64,000 nt of DNA from Clavaria fumosa (GCA_951802425.1 OX637800.1:806001-870000), one strand, 5' to 3'. Positions 9,759-20,879 are shown, counted from the first letter of the stretch. The notes: generated from the sequence alone by a model not told the origin. Made by a program: numbers and translations.

Positions 9759-10736
9759 ATGTCAAACAACCCGAGCACACCTGGAGCAGGCCCAGCTGGC
9801 CTCCCTGCCCTCAACCATGCCCCATGGTTGCCATCCCCACACAGTTGTGCATGGAGGACGAGGACCCCCAAGATCGTGGCCCTCATGCACCAGATCAAGG
9901 CGCTGAAAGACAAGAAGGCATGGGAGGAGGAGGAGCGGAAAAAGAGGGAGGCCGCAGATAAGATGCAGCAGGAGGAGATGGAGAGGGCAAGGGCAGTGGA
10001 GGTGAAGCGGAGGGCGGAGGAAATCGCGAAGGCACAGGGGACAGGGAGGAAGCGGACGCTGGCCACGGAGTCAGACACAGAGCGTGTGGACTGCGTGCAA
10101 TGTGTCCGGCTCGGGATGGGGTGTGTGTGGCCAAGTGGAGGGCGGGGCACTGCGTGTATCACATGTGCAGTGGCGAAGCAGCAGTGTGGGGGCAGAGAGG
10201 CGGAGGGGCTGGAGCGGAAGAAATTCTGCTCCGCATGGTCAAAGAAGACTGTGGTGGAGTCGGAGGAGGAGGTGAAGGAGGTGTGGGTGCCGCAGGCTCC
10301 GCAGGTGGACATGGACAGGGCAGAGGCGGCGGAGCGGACTGGGGTGGTGAAAGCCATCTATGAATTGGTGGTCCGCGGGATGTTCGAGCTGGAGGAGTGG
10401 TGGAAGGAGGCGAAGGTGGAGCGGAAGGAGTTGAGGGCAGAGCAGAAGGCGGCGGCGGAGGATCGGAGGATCCTCCAAGAATTTCTGATGGGGAAGTGGG
10501 GAGCAGGGGAGGAGAAGAAGGAGGAGGTGGAAAAGATGGTGGTGGAGGTGGCGGGCTCGGAAAAGGGGGTGGAAACAGAGGCAGAGAAGAAGGAGGCGGA
10601 GGAAGCGAGAGCGGAGAAGGGAGCAGAGGCAGGGAAAGAGGCAGAGGTGGAGGAGGGAGAAGTGGGAGCGGAGTCTGGGCTTAAGGAGCCTGAAGGAGTT
10701 TTACAAGCATCGCCCAGCTTGCCCCCCTCTGCCTAA
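9759..10736 (+). CDS. Cys-rich, coiled-coil ORF antisense to the chromovirus, between pol and 3' LTR
   Basis: The frame is open for 325 codons on the plus strand, while the surrounding retroelement reads on the minus strand. Residues about 50-105 are a Glu/Lys/Arg-rich predicted coiled coil (AWEEEERKKREAADKMQQEE). Residues about 110-145 carry six cysteines spaced CX2CX6CX10CX2CX6C (CVQCVRLGMGC...CITCAVAKQQC), resembling fungal Zn2Cys6-type clusters. The C-terminal third is very Glu/Lys/Gly-rich. Its place between the chromodomain end (11149) and the polypurine tract (9536) makes it an accessory retroelement gene rather than a host gene. I recall similar Cys-rich proteins annotated in other Agaricomycetes, but the function is unknown. 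Nucleic-acid binding is an inference from the cysteine cluster. Confidence 0.7.
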   Translation: MSNNPSTPGAGPAGLPALNHAPWLPSPHSCAWRTRTPKIVALMHQIKALKDKKAWEEEERKKREAADKMQQEEMERARAVEVKRRAEEIAKAQGTGRKRTLATESDTERVDCVQCVRLGMGCVWPSGGRGTACITCAVAKQQCGGREAEGLERKKFCSAWSKKTVVESEEEVKEVWVPQAPQVDMDRAEAAERTGVVKAIYELVVRGMFELEEWWKEAKVERKELRAEQKAAAEDRRILQEFLMGKWGAGEEKKEEVEKMVVEVAGSEKGVETEAEKKEAEEARAEKGAEAGKEAEVEEGEVGAESGLKEPEGVLQASPSLPPSA

Positions 10737-11148
10737 AAATAAAAATAATAATCTACATATGTTTTATTTATTTAATTTTATTTTATTATCTTTGAACTTG
10801 AGTGAAAGTAAACGGAGTGAAAGGAAAATAAAGTAAGACAAGATGGAGAAAATGAAGAGAGATTCGGAGTCGGACTTGGGAGAAAAAATAGAAAGTTTGG
10901 AGTTTTCAGAGAAAAGAAATAAGAAGAAAGGAGTTTTTTCAGAGTTTTCAGAGTTTTCAGAGAAAGGAACCAAGAGAGACAGAGAGACAGAGAGACAGAG
11001 AGACAGAGAGATGGAAATACAGAATAGAGATTATTTTTTTTTGTTTTGGAGAAGATGGAGAAAAGAGATGGAGCTATATAGAATGGAAAATGTATGTAAG
11101 TAGAAGCATAAGAGAAATTTCGGGGTATCGGAATGAACAGAGAAAGGT
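10737..11148. repeat. Purine-rich non-coding segment with GA microsatellite
   Basis: This lies inside the chromovirus between its chromodomain ORF and the antisense ORF. It holds tandem AGAGAC units (about 10976-11013) and triplicate CAGAGTTTT units (about 10935-10962). I see no gene. It may act as a promoter or terminator region for the two converging transcripts, but nothing in the sequence proves this. Confidence 0.5.
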
Positions 11149-11586
11149 CTAGAGGGTATTGAGAGGTCTGGGCTTGTTCGGATAAGCCTGGTGGAAATCC
11201 GAAACAGCCTCAGAGGCATGAACAAGTTCCGTAGTGGGGAGCCAGGATGTTTCCTCATCAGTTCCTTCATATCCGGTCCACCGCACGAGGTATAGGAGTT
11301 TGCAGGTGCGGCATTTGTGGATCTTGGAGTTGAGCACTTCAGAGATTTCATGCTCAAGGTCTCTGTCGATCTCTACCAGGGGAGGCAGGGAGATGGTACA
11401 ATTCAGAATTGTATTCAGAGTGACTGGCTCCAGCATGGAAATGTGGAAGACAGGGTGGATGGCTTGCATGGCCTCAGGGAGTTGGAGTCTGAAGGAGTGC
11501 GAACCGGCCTCTCCGATGATTTCAAAAGGTCTGAGGAACTTGTCGGAGAGTTTTTTGGAGGGTCTGATTGTACGGAAAAACTTCAC
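11149..11586 (-). pseudogene. Chromovirus integrase C-terminus and chromodomain
   Basis: The 145-residue frame begins in the integrase C-terminal region (KKLSDKFLRPFEIIGEAG, HPVFHISMLEP). It ends in a chromodomain: EHEISEVLNSKIHKCRTCKLLYLVRWTGYEGTDEETSWLP, with the conserved YLVRWTGY and W-L-P pattern. Chromodomains in this retrotransposon group target integration to modified chromatin. The frame is separated from the preceding pol ORF by a stop and frameshift at 11587-11598. Confidence 0.85.
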
Positions 11587-11598
11587 CTTAATGTAGAC

Positions 11599-13452
11599 TC
11601 AGTTTCCGACCTTAAACTCCGGTGCCAGAATCCGACAGGTGTCTGCCAGACCCTGATAGCAACTCTGCACTTTGGCGATTTGGGTACAGAGTTCTTGGTG
11701 CAGCTGATCCAAGTCTACAGCAAGCTCTTGGGCATGGACCAAAGTTACTTCACGTTTGGGGAACACTGACATATTTGGGTGATAGCCCTTGTTTGTGAAG
11801 AACGGAGAAACCCCAGTGGTGGCGCTCAGAGCATTGTTGTAGGCAAACTTTGCTAGGGGCAGGAGCTGTGACCAGTTGTCCTGCTGGTAATTGCAGTAAC
11901 AACAGAGGTATTGTTCCAATGTCTGGTTAGTCCACTCCGTCTGTCCGTCGCCCTCCGGATGATATCCAGAGGTGAAGTGTAAGGTCATGTCCAGGACTTT
12001 ACCCAACAAGTGGAAAAAATGGGAAACAAACTTGGAGCCACGATCAGAGGTGACATGTGACGGAACTCCATGTTTTGAGAAGATGTGGAATATGAACAGA
12101 TGGGCCAGCTCCACAGAGTTCACTTCATTGGTCATCGGGATGAAGATCCCCTGCTTCGTAAACCTATCAACAACCACCAATATTGCAGTAAAACCAGAGC
12201 TCTCAGGGAGTTGCTTGATGAAATCCATCGAAATGGAATTCCACAGTTTCTCAGGTATGGGCAGCTGCTCGAGTGTTCCATATGGCTTATGCCAAGGGGC
12301 TTTCACCCTACCACAAGTTGTGCAAGATTTGCAAAAGTCCAATACGAATTCTCGGAATTTCAGCCAGGTATAATCCTGGAAGACCAAGGCTGTAGTCTTG
12401 GTCCAACTGAAGTGTCCGGCAAGCGGGAGATCATGTCTCGCATGTAAAATGTGGAGTCGGAGGTCATTGATGTCTGGTACATAATTCTGTCCGCACTCGT
12501 GGAGAAGTCCATCATCATCCATGGACCACTTAGGGTCCATGGACTTTGAGCAGAGCTCTTCCAGAATCAGAGCTGTCACAGGATTGAGCAAGAGTCCAGA
12601 CCGGATGTCCTCTCGGAGTTGATGATCGTCAATCAAAAATGATGTGCGGAGTGCAGGTGCGTAAAGCGACAAAGCTCGGAGAGACAACATCGGCTGGAGG
12701 TTTTGCGGATTGATGTGGGCATAGTTGCTATCCCCCTCTTTGGGATAGACATCCCAATGTCTAGTCAACGCATTGGGTTTCATTCTGAGGCACCCCGGGT
12801 GGAATCGGATCACAAAATTGAACTGGGAAAGGAACTCCGACCACCTGGCTTGATGCCGAGTGAGCAGACAGACTGTGGAGAAGTACTCTAGGTTCTTGTG
12901 GTCGGTAACAACATCAACCAGAGTTTCAGAACCTTTGAGATAATGCCTCCAAATGGTAAACACCTTGAATATTGCGAGGAGTTCCTTATCATGAGTGTCA
13001 TAGTTCAGTTCGGACACACCAAGGGTGCAGGAATGAAACACGACAGGGTGGACTTCACTGTCAGAAGCGACTGTGGACAAGATCGCAGCGACGGCATAGT
13101 CCGAGGTGTCCATTTCGACTATCAGCGGAGCTCCAGGAATGAAGTGCAAGAGGATCGGAGCCATGGAGAACGCGGTTTTCAGATAGTTGAATGCGGACTG
13201 GCAATCACCAGACCAATGCCACTCGATGTTTTTATGTGTCAAGCAGTTCATCAGAGCAATGATCTCAGAATAACCATGGATGAAGCAGCGGTAAAAATTG
13301 GCGAACCCGAGGAAGGACTGGACATCCTTGACCTTCCGCAGAGTCGGCCAATCCTGTATAGTTTTAACTTTAGCCGTGTCCATAGAAAGTCTGGACAGAG
13401 ATAAAATGAATCTGAGGTACTCCACAGTTTCAGCATGAAATTCACACTTCAC
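11599..13452 (-). pseudogene. Chromovirus pol: end of RT, RNase H and integrase
   Basis: The 617-codon frame contains the end of RT (FLGFANFYRCFIHGYSEI), RNase H (EMDTSDYAVAAIL, DHKNLEYF) and the integrase zinc-binding motif (HDLPLAGH ... CKSCTTCGRVK). The integrase core follows with catalytic acidic positions (SMDFIKQLP, TSDRGSKF and the Glu in GQTEWTNQTLEQY). The length is normal for these domains. It is out of frame with the upstream protease/RT ORF and so is not functional as it stands. Confidence 0.9.
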
Positions 13453-14915
13453 CAGGTTCAGGAAGAGACTGTTCTTCTGGAGCCTTCAGAGTACCTCTCG
13501 GACATGCTCAATGTGTTGTTTCAGATCCTCGGAGTAAATGAGGATGTCATCAAGGTAGACAACCATGAACATGTTGAGGAGGTCAGAGAATATATCATTC
13601 ATGAAGTGCTGGAATGTGGCAGGCGCGTTTGTGAGCCTGAAGGGCATCACATACACCATTCAAAGGATCCGTAATGGGTGCAGAATGCAGTCTTCCATTC
13701 ATCACCCTTGGCAATATGGACCAGGTGATATGCATGTCAGAGGTCGAGTTTGGTGTAGATTCAGGCTTTTCCTGGAACGTCAAGAAGATCTTTAGTCAGT
13801 GGAAGTGGATAGCGGTCTTTTTTGGTCACTTTATTGAGACCACGGAAGTTGACGCAAAGTCGGAGTGTTCCATTCTTTTTCCGCACAAAAAGCACGGGTG
13901 CTCCATGTGGAGAACAGCTCAGACAGATAAATCCGATGTGGAGATGCTTGTCCAGAAACTCACAAAGTTCGCTGAGTTCAGACTGCAACAGAGAGTAGAC
14001 CGCACCTGGCAGAGGGGATTCGCCCTCCAGCAGGTTGATTTTTAGGTTGTACAGTTGGTGCAGAGCAAGGGTGTCCGCCTTCCTTTTACTGAAGATGTCC
14101 GGAAAGTCCCTATACTCCTCCGGAACAGAAAGGAGATCCTGGGAGGTGGTGTCAGGGACATTGAATGATGTGGAGGCCACACGCGCGGACTCACTCGACA
14201 ATGTCATGCCAAAGACTCGGGACCTGCAAAGTCCACAAGCCATGACAAATGCGGCTGCATTCACAAAAGAGACCTTTGGTGCCTCGGAGAAAAACGAGGC
14301 GGACAGAAAGGTCAAAGACAGAGACAGAGGTGGAGATGGAGTCCAGGCCTGGCTCAGAGTCACTGCAGATGATGTTTGAACCAGAGCACTCGGAACAGAA
14401 ACAGACAGAGGGACAGAATGGAGAGTGCTGGCCAGTGCACCCTCCGGATCAGATTTCGGAGTTTTCTCCTCATCTGTAGATGGCCTGGGCTTTATCTGGC
14501 CAGTAGTCCAGTCAACCAGCAGGTTGTTTTGGAACAGCCAATTCATTCCCAAGATCACATCACAAGAGGGATCAAGATCAGTAACTACAAGCAAAACATC
14601 AGTCGGATCCATGGCAGAAAGCCAAATGGATATCTGGACCACTTCAGTGACCCAGATGGAGGTGGTCCCATTTATGAAAACTACCTCCTGGGGAGTCACC
14701 GGAGTTTTTGGAAGATGAAGGCGAGAAGCAAATTTGGTGTTGATGAAACAGAGTTCAGCGCCAGAGTCTATCATAGTTTTAAAAGGAGATGAAATCGAAG
14801 GAGAAGTGGCAAGAAGGGAAAGAGAACGATGAAAGGAAAGGATATTGGGTATAGGTTTAGCATGATCGGAGTCAGAGCAGCCAGAGAGTCGTACTGAGCT
14901 CCCTAGGCTGCTCAA
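13453..14915 (-). pseudogene. Chromovirus protease and RT palm, broken by stops and a frameshift
   Basis: Residues near the start carry the protease signature [16 protein letters not shown]. Later the RT N-terminus is clear ([35 protein letters not shown]). Between 13453 and 13763 the palm, including [14 protein letters not shown], is present but cut by TGA codons at 13761-13763, 13737-13739 and 13486-13488, and by a frameshift near 13650. All three TGAs replace arginines that are conserved in the family (KARIYTK, LRHAYHL, VLRRLQ), which fits CGA to TGA changes. Confidence 0.85.
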
Positions 14916-14992
14916 TCTTTTTTTGACAGTGTGTCGTCTCTGTCAGAGTTGACACGGGCAGCGCTGGTGTTAGCCCGCAAACTCCGCTTATA

Positions 14993-15993
14993 GCACTCAT
15001 TGGCCTTGTGGCCTGCTGCACCACAGAAGAGACAGAGATTATTATCAAAACACCGTTGGTGTTCTTCTGGAGTCAGTTTTCCATCCTGACCCAGGTGAGC
15101 CTTTTCACATCGCTGGGGCTACTGGAGTTTCCAGAGCCCTCGGCGGGCTTAGGAACCAGAGTCCCCGGAGTAGAACCGAAGTTCGCCAGATGCTTATCTG
15201 ATGGTTTCTCGGACTTGGTATTAGCACCAGGAGGGTTGGAGGACTTGGAATTATCTGAAGTCTCCTTTTTATTGTTATTGTTAGGCATTGGAGGTTTAGC
15301 AGAGTCTTGAGAGATCTCCTGCTGCTGAGCCCAATAACAGCCATCAATAGCACTGGCTTGCTTGCAGAGTCCACAGAGTGTTTCCATGCAATCAACACAG
15401 GCCAGTTTGTCCTTGATGCAGCTGGCAAGTCCTTTGTAGAACTGTCACTGCAGCGCATACTCGTCCCAATGGACAATGGACGTGTTCCTGTTGAACGAAA
15501 TGGTGTATTTCACCAACTTCTGGTCCTCGCGCATCTGGAGGCGTTCGAGTTCGAACTCCGCCTTGCGGATCGTGTCGTATGGACCGAAATTCTCGGTGAG
15601 CTGTGAAACAAACATTTTGTAGTTTGAGAGAACTGGATGACCTTCATCATCCAGGACCATGGGCTCGAACCATTCCAGGGTGGAGCCCCAGAGAAAGGAA
15701 AGAACATAGCATACCTTATGAGAATTGGACTTGAATGCTCTTGGGCAATCAAGGAAGTTCAATTGGCATTGGACCAAGAAGCTTTTCAACTTCTTAGCAT
15801 CTGAGCCATCGAAGGTATCAGGGTCATGTGGTTTAACCATCTCCGGGTGCTTGTTGGCATTAATAATCTTCTGAAGGAGATGCACCAGAGTTAGTTCACG
15901 CTTGGCTCGAGGTGTCAGAGGTTCATTTAGCTTGTCATCATCATCAGTGACCAAGGGGTCTGACTCTTTGTCATGGTCCGGGGGTCTGGACAC
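14993..15993 (-). pseudogene. Chromovirus gag with CCHC zinc knuckle
   Basis: The frame 15993-15445 shows a Gypsy gag capsid-like region (KPHDPDTFDGSDAKKLKSFL, WFEPMVLDDE, NYKMFVSQLTENFGPYD). A TGA at 15445-15447 interrupts it before QFYKGLA. After further frame changes a zinc knuckle CLFCGAAGHKANEC (CX2CX4HX4C) is encoded at 14993-15034. Gag packages the element RNA into particles. The start at 15993 is the first ATG in frame; the family N-terminus may begin slightly upstream. Confidence 0.8.
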
Positions 15994-16082
15994 ACTCAGA
16001 GTCAGAGTATTGTCAGCCAGTTCTGGAATGTCAATGTTGTTGGCAACAGGAGGTGGAAGTCAAGCACTGGATTGTGTAGTAG

Positions 16083-16615
16083 TATCAGACTGGGTCTCAC
16101 ACAACTTAAGCATAAGGTCATGATGACAATACTAAGATAAGGGGAAAAGGGTACAAGAATGGAAAAGACATAGTATATATAGCTTGGTACTGACTCTTTG
16201 AACCCTACAGGTTCTCTCATTGGTTGGCAAAGTCATTGCCTTCACCAACATATCTCTTGACACCGTCGTGACTACCTGTGACTCTCTCAACATTGTCTGT
16301 TTCTCCCACCTCATCTATTTCCTTCTCTACACTTCATTGGTCAACCTCGCGACCTTCTCAGTGGCATCTCTTCTCTCCCAATCATCTTTTTCCTCTTAAC
16401 ACTTCATCTACCAACTTCACGACCTTCCCAGCAATGTCTCCCTTCTCCCTACTTCTCTATCTCCATTCTTACACTCTTTCAGATGTCCTTGCAACCTTCC
16501 AGGACTGAGCATTCTTGACTGTGCTCAACGGTTGATTGGTCTTAGCAAGTTTCCAAGATTGGTCACCAACAAGTTGACCTTCAGCATTACTTATGAGATG
16601 GGACAAGCCCTAACA
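16083..16615 (-). mobile_element. LTR lying head to head between two Gypsy elements
   Basis: On the minus strand it starts TGTTAGGGCTTGTCCCATC at 16615. A TATA-like CTATATATACTATG lies near 16170-16185. It ends near GTGAGACCCAGTCTGATA (about 16083). The last 50-60 bp match the end of the LTR at 19906-20195, and the first part matches the LTR at 4042-4393. It could be the 5' LTR of the element whose gag starts at 15993, or a solo LTR, because the 3' LTR of that element is of another type. The exact inner boundary and primer-binding site could not be fixed. Confidence 0.6.
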
Positions 16616-19600
16616 ACCTGCTGCCCCCCACCATGTTCTCTGTCCCTGCTACCCCCTGCACCACTGAAAACGAGTACCCTCACATCTGCGAGTATTCTGG
16701 CCACCTGTTTTCCCAACTCTGGCCCAGCTGCTACCCTTTGGTTTTTAGTGAAGTGAAGTGGGATGAGCTTCCCTGCTCCTGAGACTGGACTTTGATATTA
16801 AGTTCAAGTTCAAGAAGGACCCTGGGCACCTTTCCTCTAAGCTGTACTCACTGATGCAAGAAGAGATGGAGGAGATGAACCATTGGGTGGATGAGCAGCT
16901 GGCTTCTGGATGTATCTGGCCTTCGAAATCCCCATATGCCAGCCCCTTCTTCTTCAAACATGAGAAGAACAAGCTCTGGCCAATCATCGACTACTTGAGG
17001 CTGAATGTGCACCTGATCAAGGACAAGTACCCCCTCCCCCGCATCCAAGACACAGTGGATGTGCTTAAGGGAGCATTTATCTACTCTAAGATTGATGCGA
17101 AGGGAGGTTTCCCATCCATGCAGGTCTGGCCAGAGCACCAGCACCACTGTGCCTTCTTGACACCTTGTGGACTCTTTGAACCAGCTGTCATGTGGTTTGG
17201 ACTGCAGAATGCACCAGCCACCTTCCAGTGCTTCATGAATCATGTGTTGAGGGAGGACATTGCAGGAGGACATGTCTGAGGTTATGTGGATGATGTGATT
17301 GTGTTTGCAGAGGATTTGGCAACACATCAGTACTGGATGGATCTGGTCTTGTGGAAGTTCAGGGAGAATGGGCTGTGTCTCAGACTCAGCAAGTGCAAGT
17401 TTGAGAAGGATGAGATCCTCTTCCTTGGGATGAAAATCTCTCACAACCATTTGGAGCATGACCTGGCTAAAGGCATGGTGATCCATAACTGGCCACAACT
17501 GAGGAATGTGAAGGAGGTCCAGAGGTTTAACAGGATGCTAAACTACCTCCATCGACACATCCCAAACCTCTCTGCCTGAGCTAAACCACTATTCCAACTG
17601 ACTGGGAAGGTTCTGTGGAAATGGGAGGAGGAGGAGGAGGAAGTGGCTTTCCAAGATCTCCACTTGGCTCTCGTATCAGCCCCAGTCTTGGCTCTACCAC
17701 AAGACAAAGGGAGATGGAAGGTAGAGATGGATGCAAGCAACTTGGCAACTGGTGGAGTGCTTTCGCAGCAGCAGGTATATGGGACCTGGAGAGTGGTGGA
17801 CTATATCTCCAAGGCCCTCACTGCAGTGGAGAAGAACTATGATTTGTATGACAAGGAGTTCTTGGCTGTGATTCAGGCACTTTGTGACTGGTGGGCATAC
17901 CTCATCAGAGCAGAGGAGACAATTGAGATCTGAAGGATGGACCATGCAAACCTTCAGTACTTCTGGAAGCCTCAGAAGTTGAAGCTGAGGCAGGTCCATT
18001 GGGTTGGGGAGCTCCAGTGTTTTGACTTTGAGATCAAGTACTGCACTGGGAAGTCAAACACAAAAGCTGATGCACTCTCACAGAGGCCAGATTATGGGGA
18101 GATGGTGGAGGAGGATGCCCTGGTACAGGTCTTCCCTGAGGCCAAGGCCTGTGTGTCATTCACATTGGAAATGCTACTCCAGAAAAATAGCATGGCACAC
18201 ATACAGAAGCCAGAGGAGCCTGATGATGAGTGGATGAGAGATTGGACAGGACTCTGGTGGAAGAGGGAAGTCACTTGGGTCCCTCTGGGAGCCCGTGAGG
18301 CCATCCTTAATTTCAAGCATGACCTTCCTGCTGCTGGACACCCTGGCCCCTGGAAGTTGAGAGCAGCACTGATAAAGAGTTATTGGTGGCCAGATATGGT
18401 GAAGGATGCAGATTGGTATGCTCAGGGGTGTGAGACATGCCAGCAGACCAAGCCTGACCATACCAAGTGTGTGGCCCCACTCCACCCACACCCTGTCCCC
18501 AATGGTCCCTGGTCAGTAATCTCATGGGACATAGTCAGTCCCCTCCCCCTCTCCTGTGGACATAATGCCATCCTTGTCATTGTTGACAATAGGGAAGAGC
18601 ATGGGTTTTTGTAACCCGCACGGGTCACGGGTATGGGTACGGGTCTGAATTTCCTTACCCATCAGCTTCAAAACAAGCTCAAAAACATCCAAATCGGATC
18701 AGAATTGGCTGAGATACAATGAATTCATTGCTTAGATCATATCTCTCCCAATTCTGGTCCAATTTGAATGTTCTTGGGCTCAAAATGATGGGTAAACCTG
18801 CACGGGTCACAGGTGCGGGTACTGTGCAGGTATGGGTATGGGTAGAGCCTTGGATACCCATGGGTATACCCACGCTCTGCCCTAGTTGACAAGTTCACGA
18901 AATGGATGCTGCTTGAAGGGATTGGGCTTGACCTCATGGGACTTGGAGCAGCACACCTCCTCCGGGATCAGGTATTCCATGACCATGGAGTCCCCCATAA
19001 GGTTGTGAGTGACTGGGGGTCTCAGTTTGTGTCTCGGTTCATGAAGGAGTTCTACTCCATGATCTGAGTAAAGGTGAACCCAAGTATGGCCCTCCACCCA
19101 CAGACTGATGGACAGATGGAGCAGGTGAATCAGGAGATAGAAATCTACCTCCAGGCCTATGTGGACCACCTCCAGGATGACTGGGCTGAGTGGTTGTCCA
19201 CTGCCAAATTTGCTCTTAATAACCATGAGCACTCAGTGACCGGACAGATGCCTTTCTTCCTCGACTATGGCCAGCACCCATGGAATGGGGGACTCTGCCC
19301 ACCTTTGGAGGTAAACCCTGCCGCAGATGAATGGATGGCTAAGCTCATGGAGTCCTGAAGAGCAGCCAAGGAAGCAATGGAGAAAGCGGCAGTGGCAATG
19401 AAGAGCTATGATGTGGGAAAGTGCCCAGGTTGTGAGTACTCCAAAGGAGACCTGGTCTGGCTGGACACTAGGAACCTGAAGATGGACTGACCCTCTAAGA
19501 AGCTTGACAACAAGCGTGCAGGCCCCTTCATGGTTGAGGAGAAGGTGGGACCAGCTGTGTATTGCCTCAAGCTCCCTCGGGCCTGGCATATCCATTGAGT

Positions 19601-19905
19601 CTTCAATGAATTGCTGTTGACACCATACCATCCCCCCTCTTTCCCCTCTCAGAATCCTCCACCACCTCCTCCTGCTATGATTGAGGATGACCACTTGGAG
19701 TATGATGTTGAGGCGATCCTCAATGTCAAGAAGGTTGGGTGTGGGGTGAGGTACTTGGTGAAGTGGCTGGGGTACCCTGCTGAGGAGAACACTTGGGAGC
19801 CTTGCCAGAACCTCACTAATGTCACACAGGCCCTCAAGGACTTCTTCCAGCAACACCCCAACAAAGCAGAGTTGGCAGGTCAAGACAGCCTTAAGAGGGG
19901 GGTGA
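16616..19905 (+). pseudogene. Plus-strand chromovirus pol (RT, RNase H, integrase, chromodomain), 5'-truncated
   Basis: Gag and protease are missing; homology starts at FSEVKWDEL near 16740. Then come RT (WVDEQLASGCIWPSKSPYAS, GYVDDVIVFAED), RNase H (EMDASNLATGGVLSQQ), the integrase zinc region (HDLPAAGHPGPWKLRAALIKSYWWP ... CETCQQTK), the integrase core (SWDIVSPLP, VVSDWGSQFVSRF, ALHPQTDGQMEQVNQ) and a chromodomain (EYDVEAILNVKKVG ... YLVKWLGYPAEENTWEP). At least seven in-frame stops are seen, most of them TGA (17277, 17577, 17931, about 19064, 19356, about 19487). A 295-bp MITE splits the integrase. The element is dead. Confidence 0.9.
18582..18892. mobile_element. hAT-type MITE (295 bp) with 8-bp target duplication
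   Basis: The element 18590-18884 is bounded by inverted repeats TAGGGAAGAGCATGGGT and, on the other strand, TAGGGCAGAGCGTGGGT (15 of 17 identical). It is flanked by the perfect direct repeat GTTGACAA (18582-18589 and 18885-18892). An 8-bp duplication and TAGGG ends are hAT hallmarks. Removing the insert restores the integrase reading VIVDKFTKWM. There is no transposase ORF, so it must have been mobilised in trans. Subterminal ACGGGTATGGGT-like motifs occur near both ends. Confidence 0.9.
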
Positions 19906-20195
19906 TGTTAGGATTGCTTACATAAGCCGTCATAAAGAGGAGTTGTGGAGAAACTGGGGAGGGTTGTTGGAAGGTCACATGACCTGTGGCTGGGGTTGGA
20001 TTACATAATTGTAAGATCACCTGACCTTGGCCTGGGCATATCACGTGATCCAAGGGTCCGAGCATGGGAACACTGGCAAGTGCTGAGGCATTCACTATAA
20101 GTACTTTCGCTTTTCCTTTTTTGTACTCTTTCTCCCTTATGTTAGTATTGTTGTCATGACCTTACCCCTAAGTTGTGTGAGACCCAGTCTGATAT
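19906..20195 (+). mobile_element. 3' LTR of the plus-strand chromovirus
   Basis: A polypurine tract AAGAGGGGGGTGA (19893-19905) is followed by TGTTAGGATTGCTTACATAAG. This start is close to that of the minus-strand LTR at 615, from which it differs mainly by C to T changes (TGTTAGGATTGC against TGTCAGGACTGC). The 3' boundary is taken where similarity with the LTR at 16083 ends (GAGACCCAGTCTGATA, about 20195); it has no clear CA end and is approximate. Confidence 0.65.
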
Positions 20196-20520
20196 TGACC
20201 ATCTTGACAAATTGGTCAAGACAGTCAAGAAAGTCAAGACATGTATTTTATCTTGGAGAGTATTGTAGTCAAGGATATGCTAAGTAGTCAAGAGCTAATA
20301 AGATGGTCAAGACCAATAAGAAAACAGGCAATAATTGTAGTCAAGAACTAATAAGATGGTCAAGACTAATAAGAGAATCAACACATGTATTTTATCTTGG
20401 AGAGTATTGTAGTCAGGGATATGTTAAGAAATCAAGAGCCAATAAGTTGGTCAAGACCAATAAGACACACTCATCTTAATCACATCTTAGTAAAACATTT
20501 TATTGAGTAGTTTTAAGTCA
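20196..20520. repeat. TCAAGAC-rich segment with a 146-bp direct repeat
   Basis: The stretch beginning ACATGTATTTTATCTTGGAG (about 20238) returns at about 20384 with the same continuation (AGTATTGTAGTCA and ATAAGATGGTCAAGACTAATAAG-like blocks). The motif GGTCAAGACAG...GTCAAGACAT at 20211-20240 also appears in direct orientation at 22690-22720. No coding sequence is seen. It is probably non-autonomous transposon sequence. Confidence 0.6.
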
Positions 20521-20529
20521 AACTAAGTA

Positions 20530-20800
20530 GAGCTGCCTCTGCGACTGCCACTGGCCACTGTTGCTGCCACCACCAGCCGTCGTCACTGCTTTGCCGCCGC
20601 TGCCGTCACCACCACCGCCGCCGCCGCTGCTGTCGCCACCGCTGCTTCCGCCATGTTGCTGCTTTGCTGCTCCCACTGCCGCTGCCGCCACCTGTGTCAC
20701 TGCTTTGCCCCCGCCGCTGTTGCTGCTTTGCTGCTGCCACTGCCGCACGTTGCCACCATTGCTGCCTGCTGGTCGCTGCCGCCATGACTGCTGGCCACCG
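20530..20800. repeat. GCC/GCTG-rich trinucleotide block
   Basis: Imperfect CCG, GCT and GCC triplets fill this block. All frames on both strands look open because the composition is triplet-based, and the predicted peptides are low-complexity, so no gene is called. Its base composition is the complement of the 21560-22540 block. Confidence 0.7.
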
Positions 20801-20847
20801 CCGTTTGTTGTTGTTGCCGCTGACGGGTGCATCGGACTTCAAAAAGT

Positions 20848-20879
20848 TTCAACATAGGATCATGTGATCCCATGTTGAA
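20848..20879. repeat. Near-perfect 15-bp palindrome
   Basis: TTCAACATAGGATCA (20848-20862) and TGATCCCATGTTGAA (20865-20879) are inverted repeats with one mismatch and a 2-bp spacer. It may be a transposon end, hairpin or binding site; nothing else identifies it. Confidence 0.7.

Noticed and set aside
9746..10357. Minus-strand frame of 203 codons opposite the Cys-rich ORF
   Set aside because: Ser/Pro/His-rich composition is the complement of the Glu/Lys-rich coiled coil; no motif and no family resemblance.
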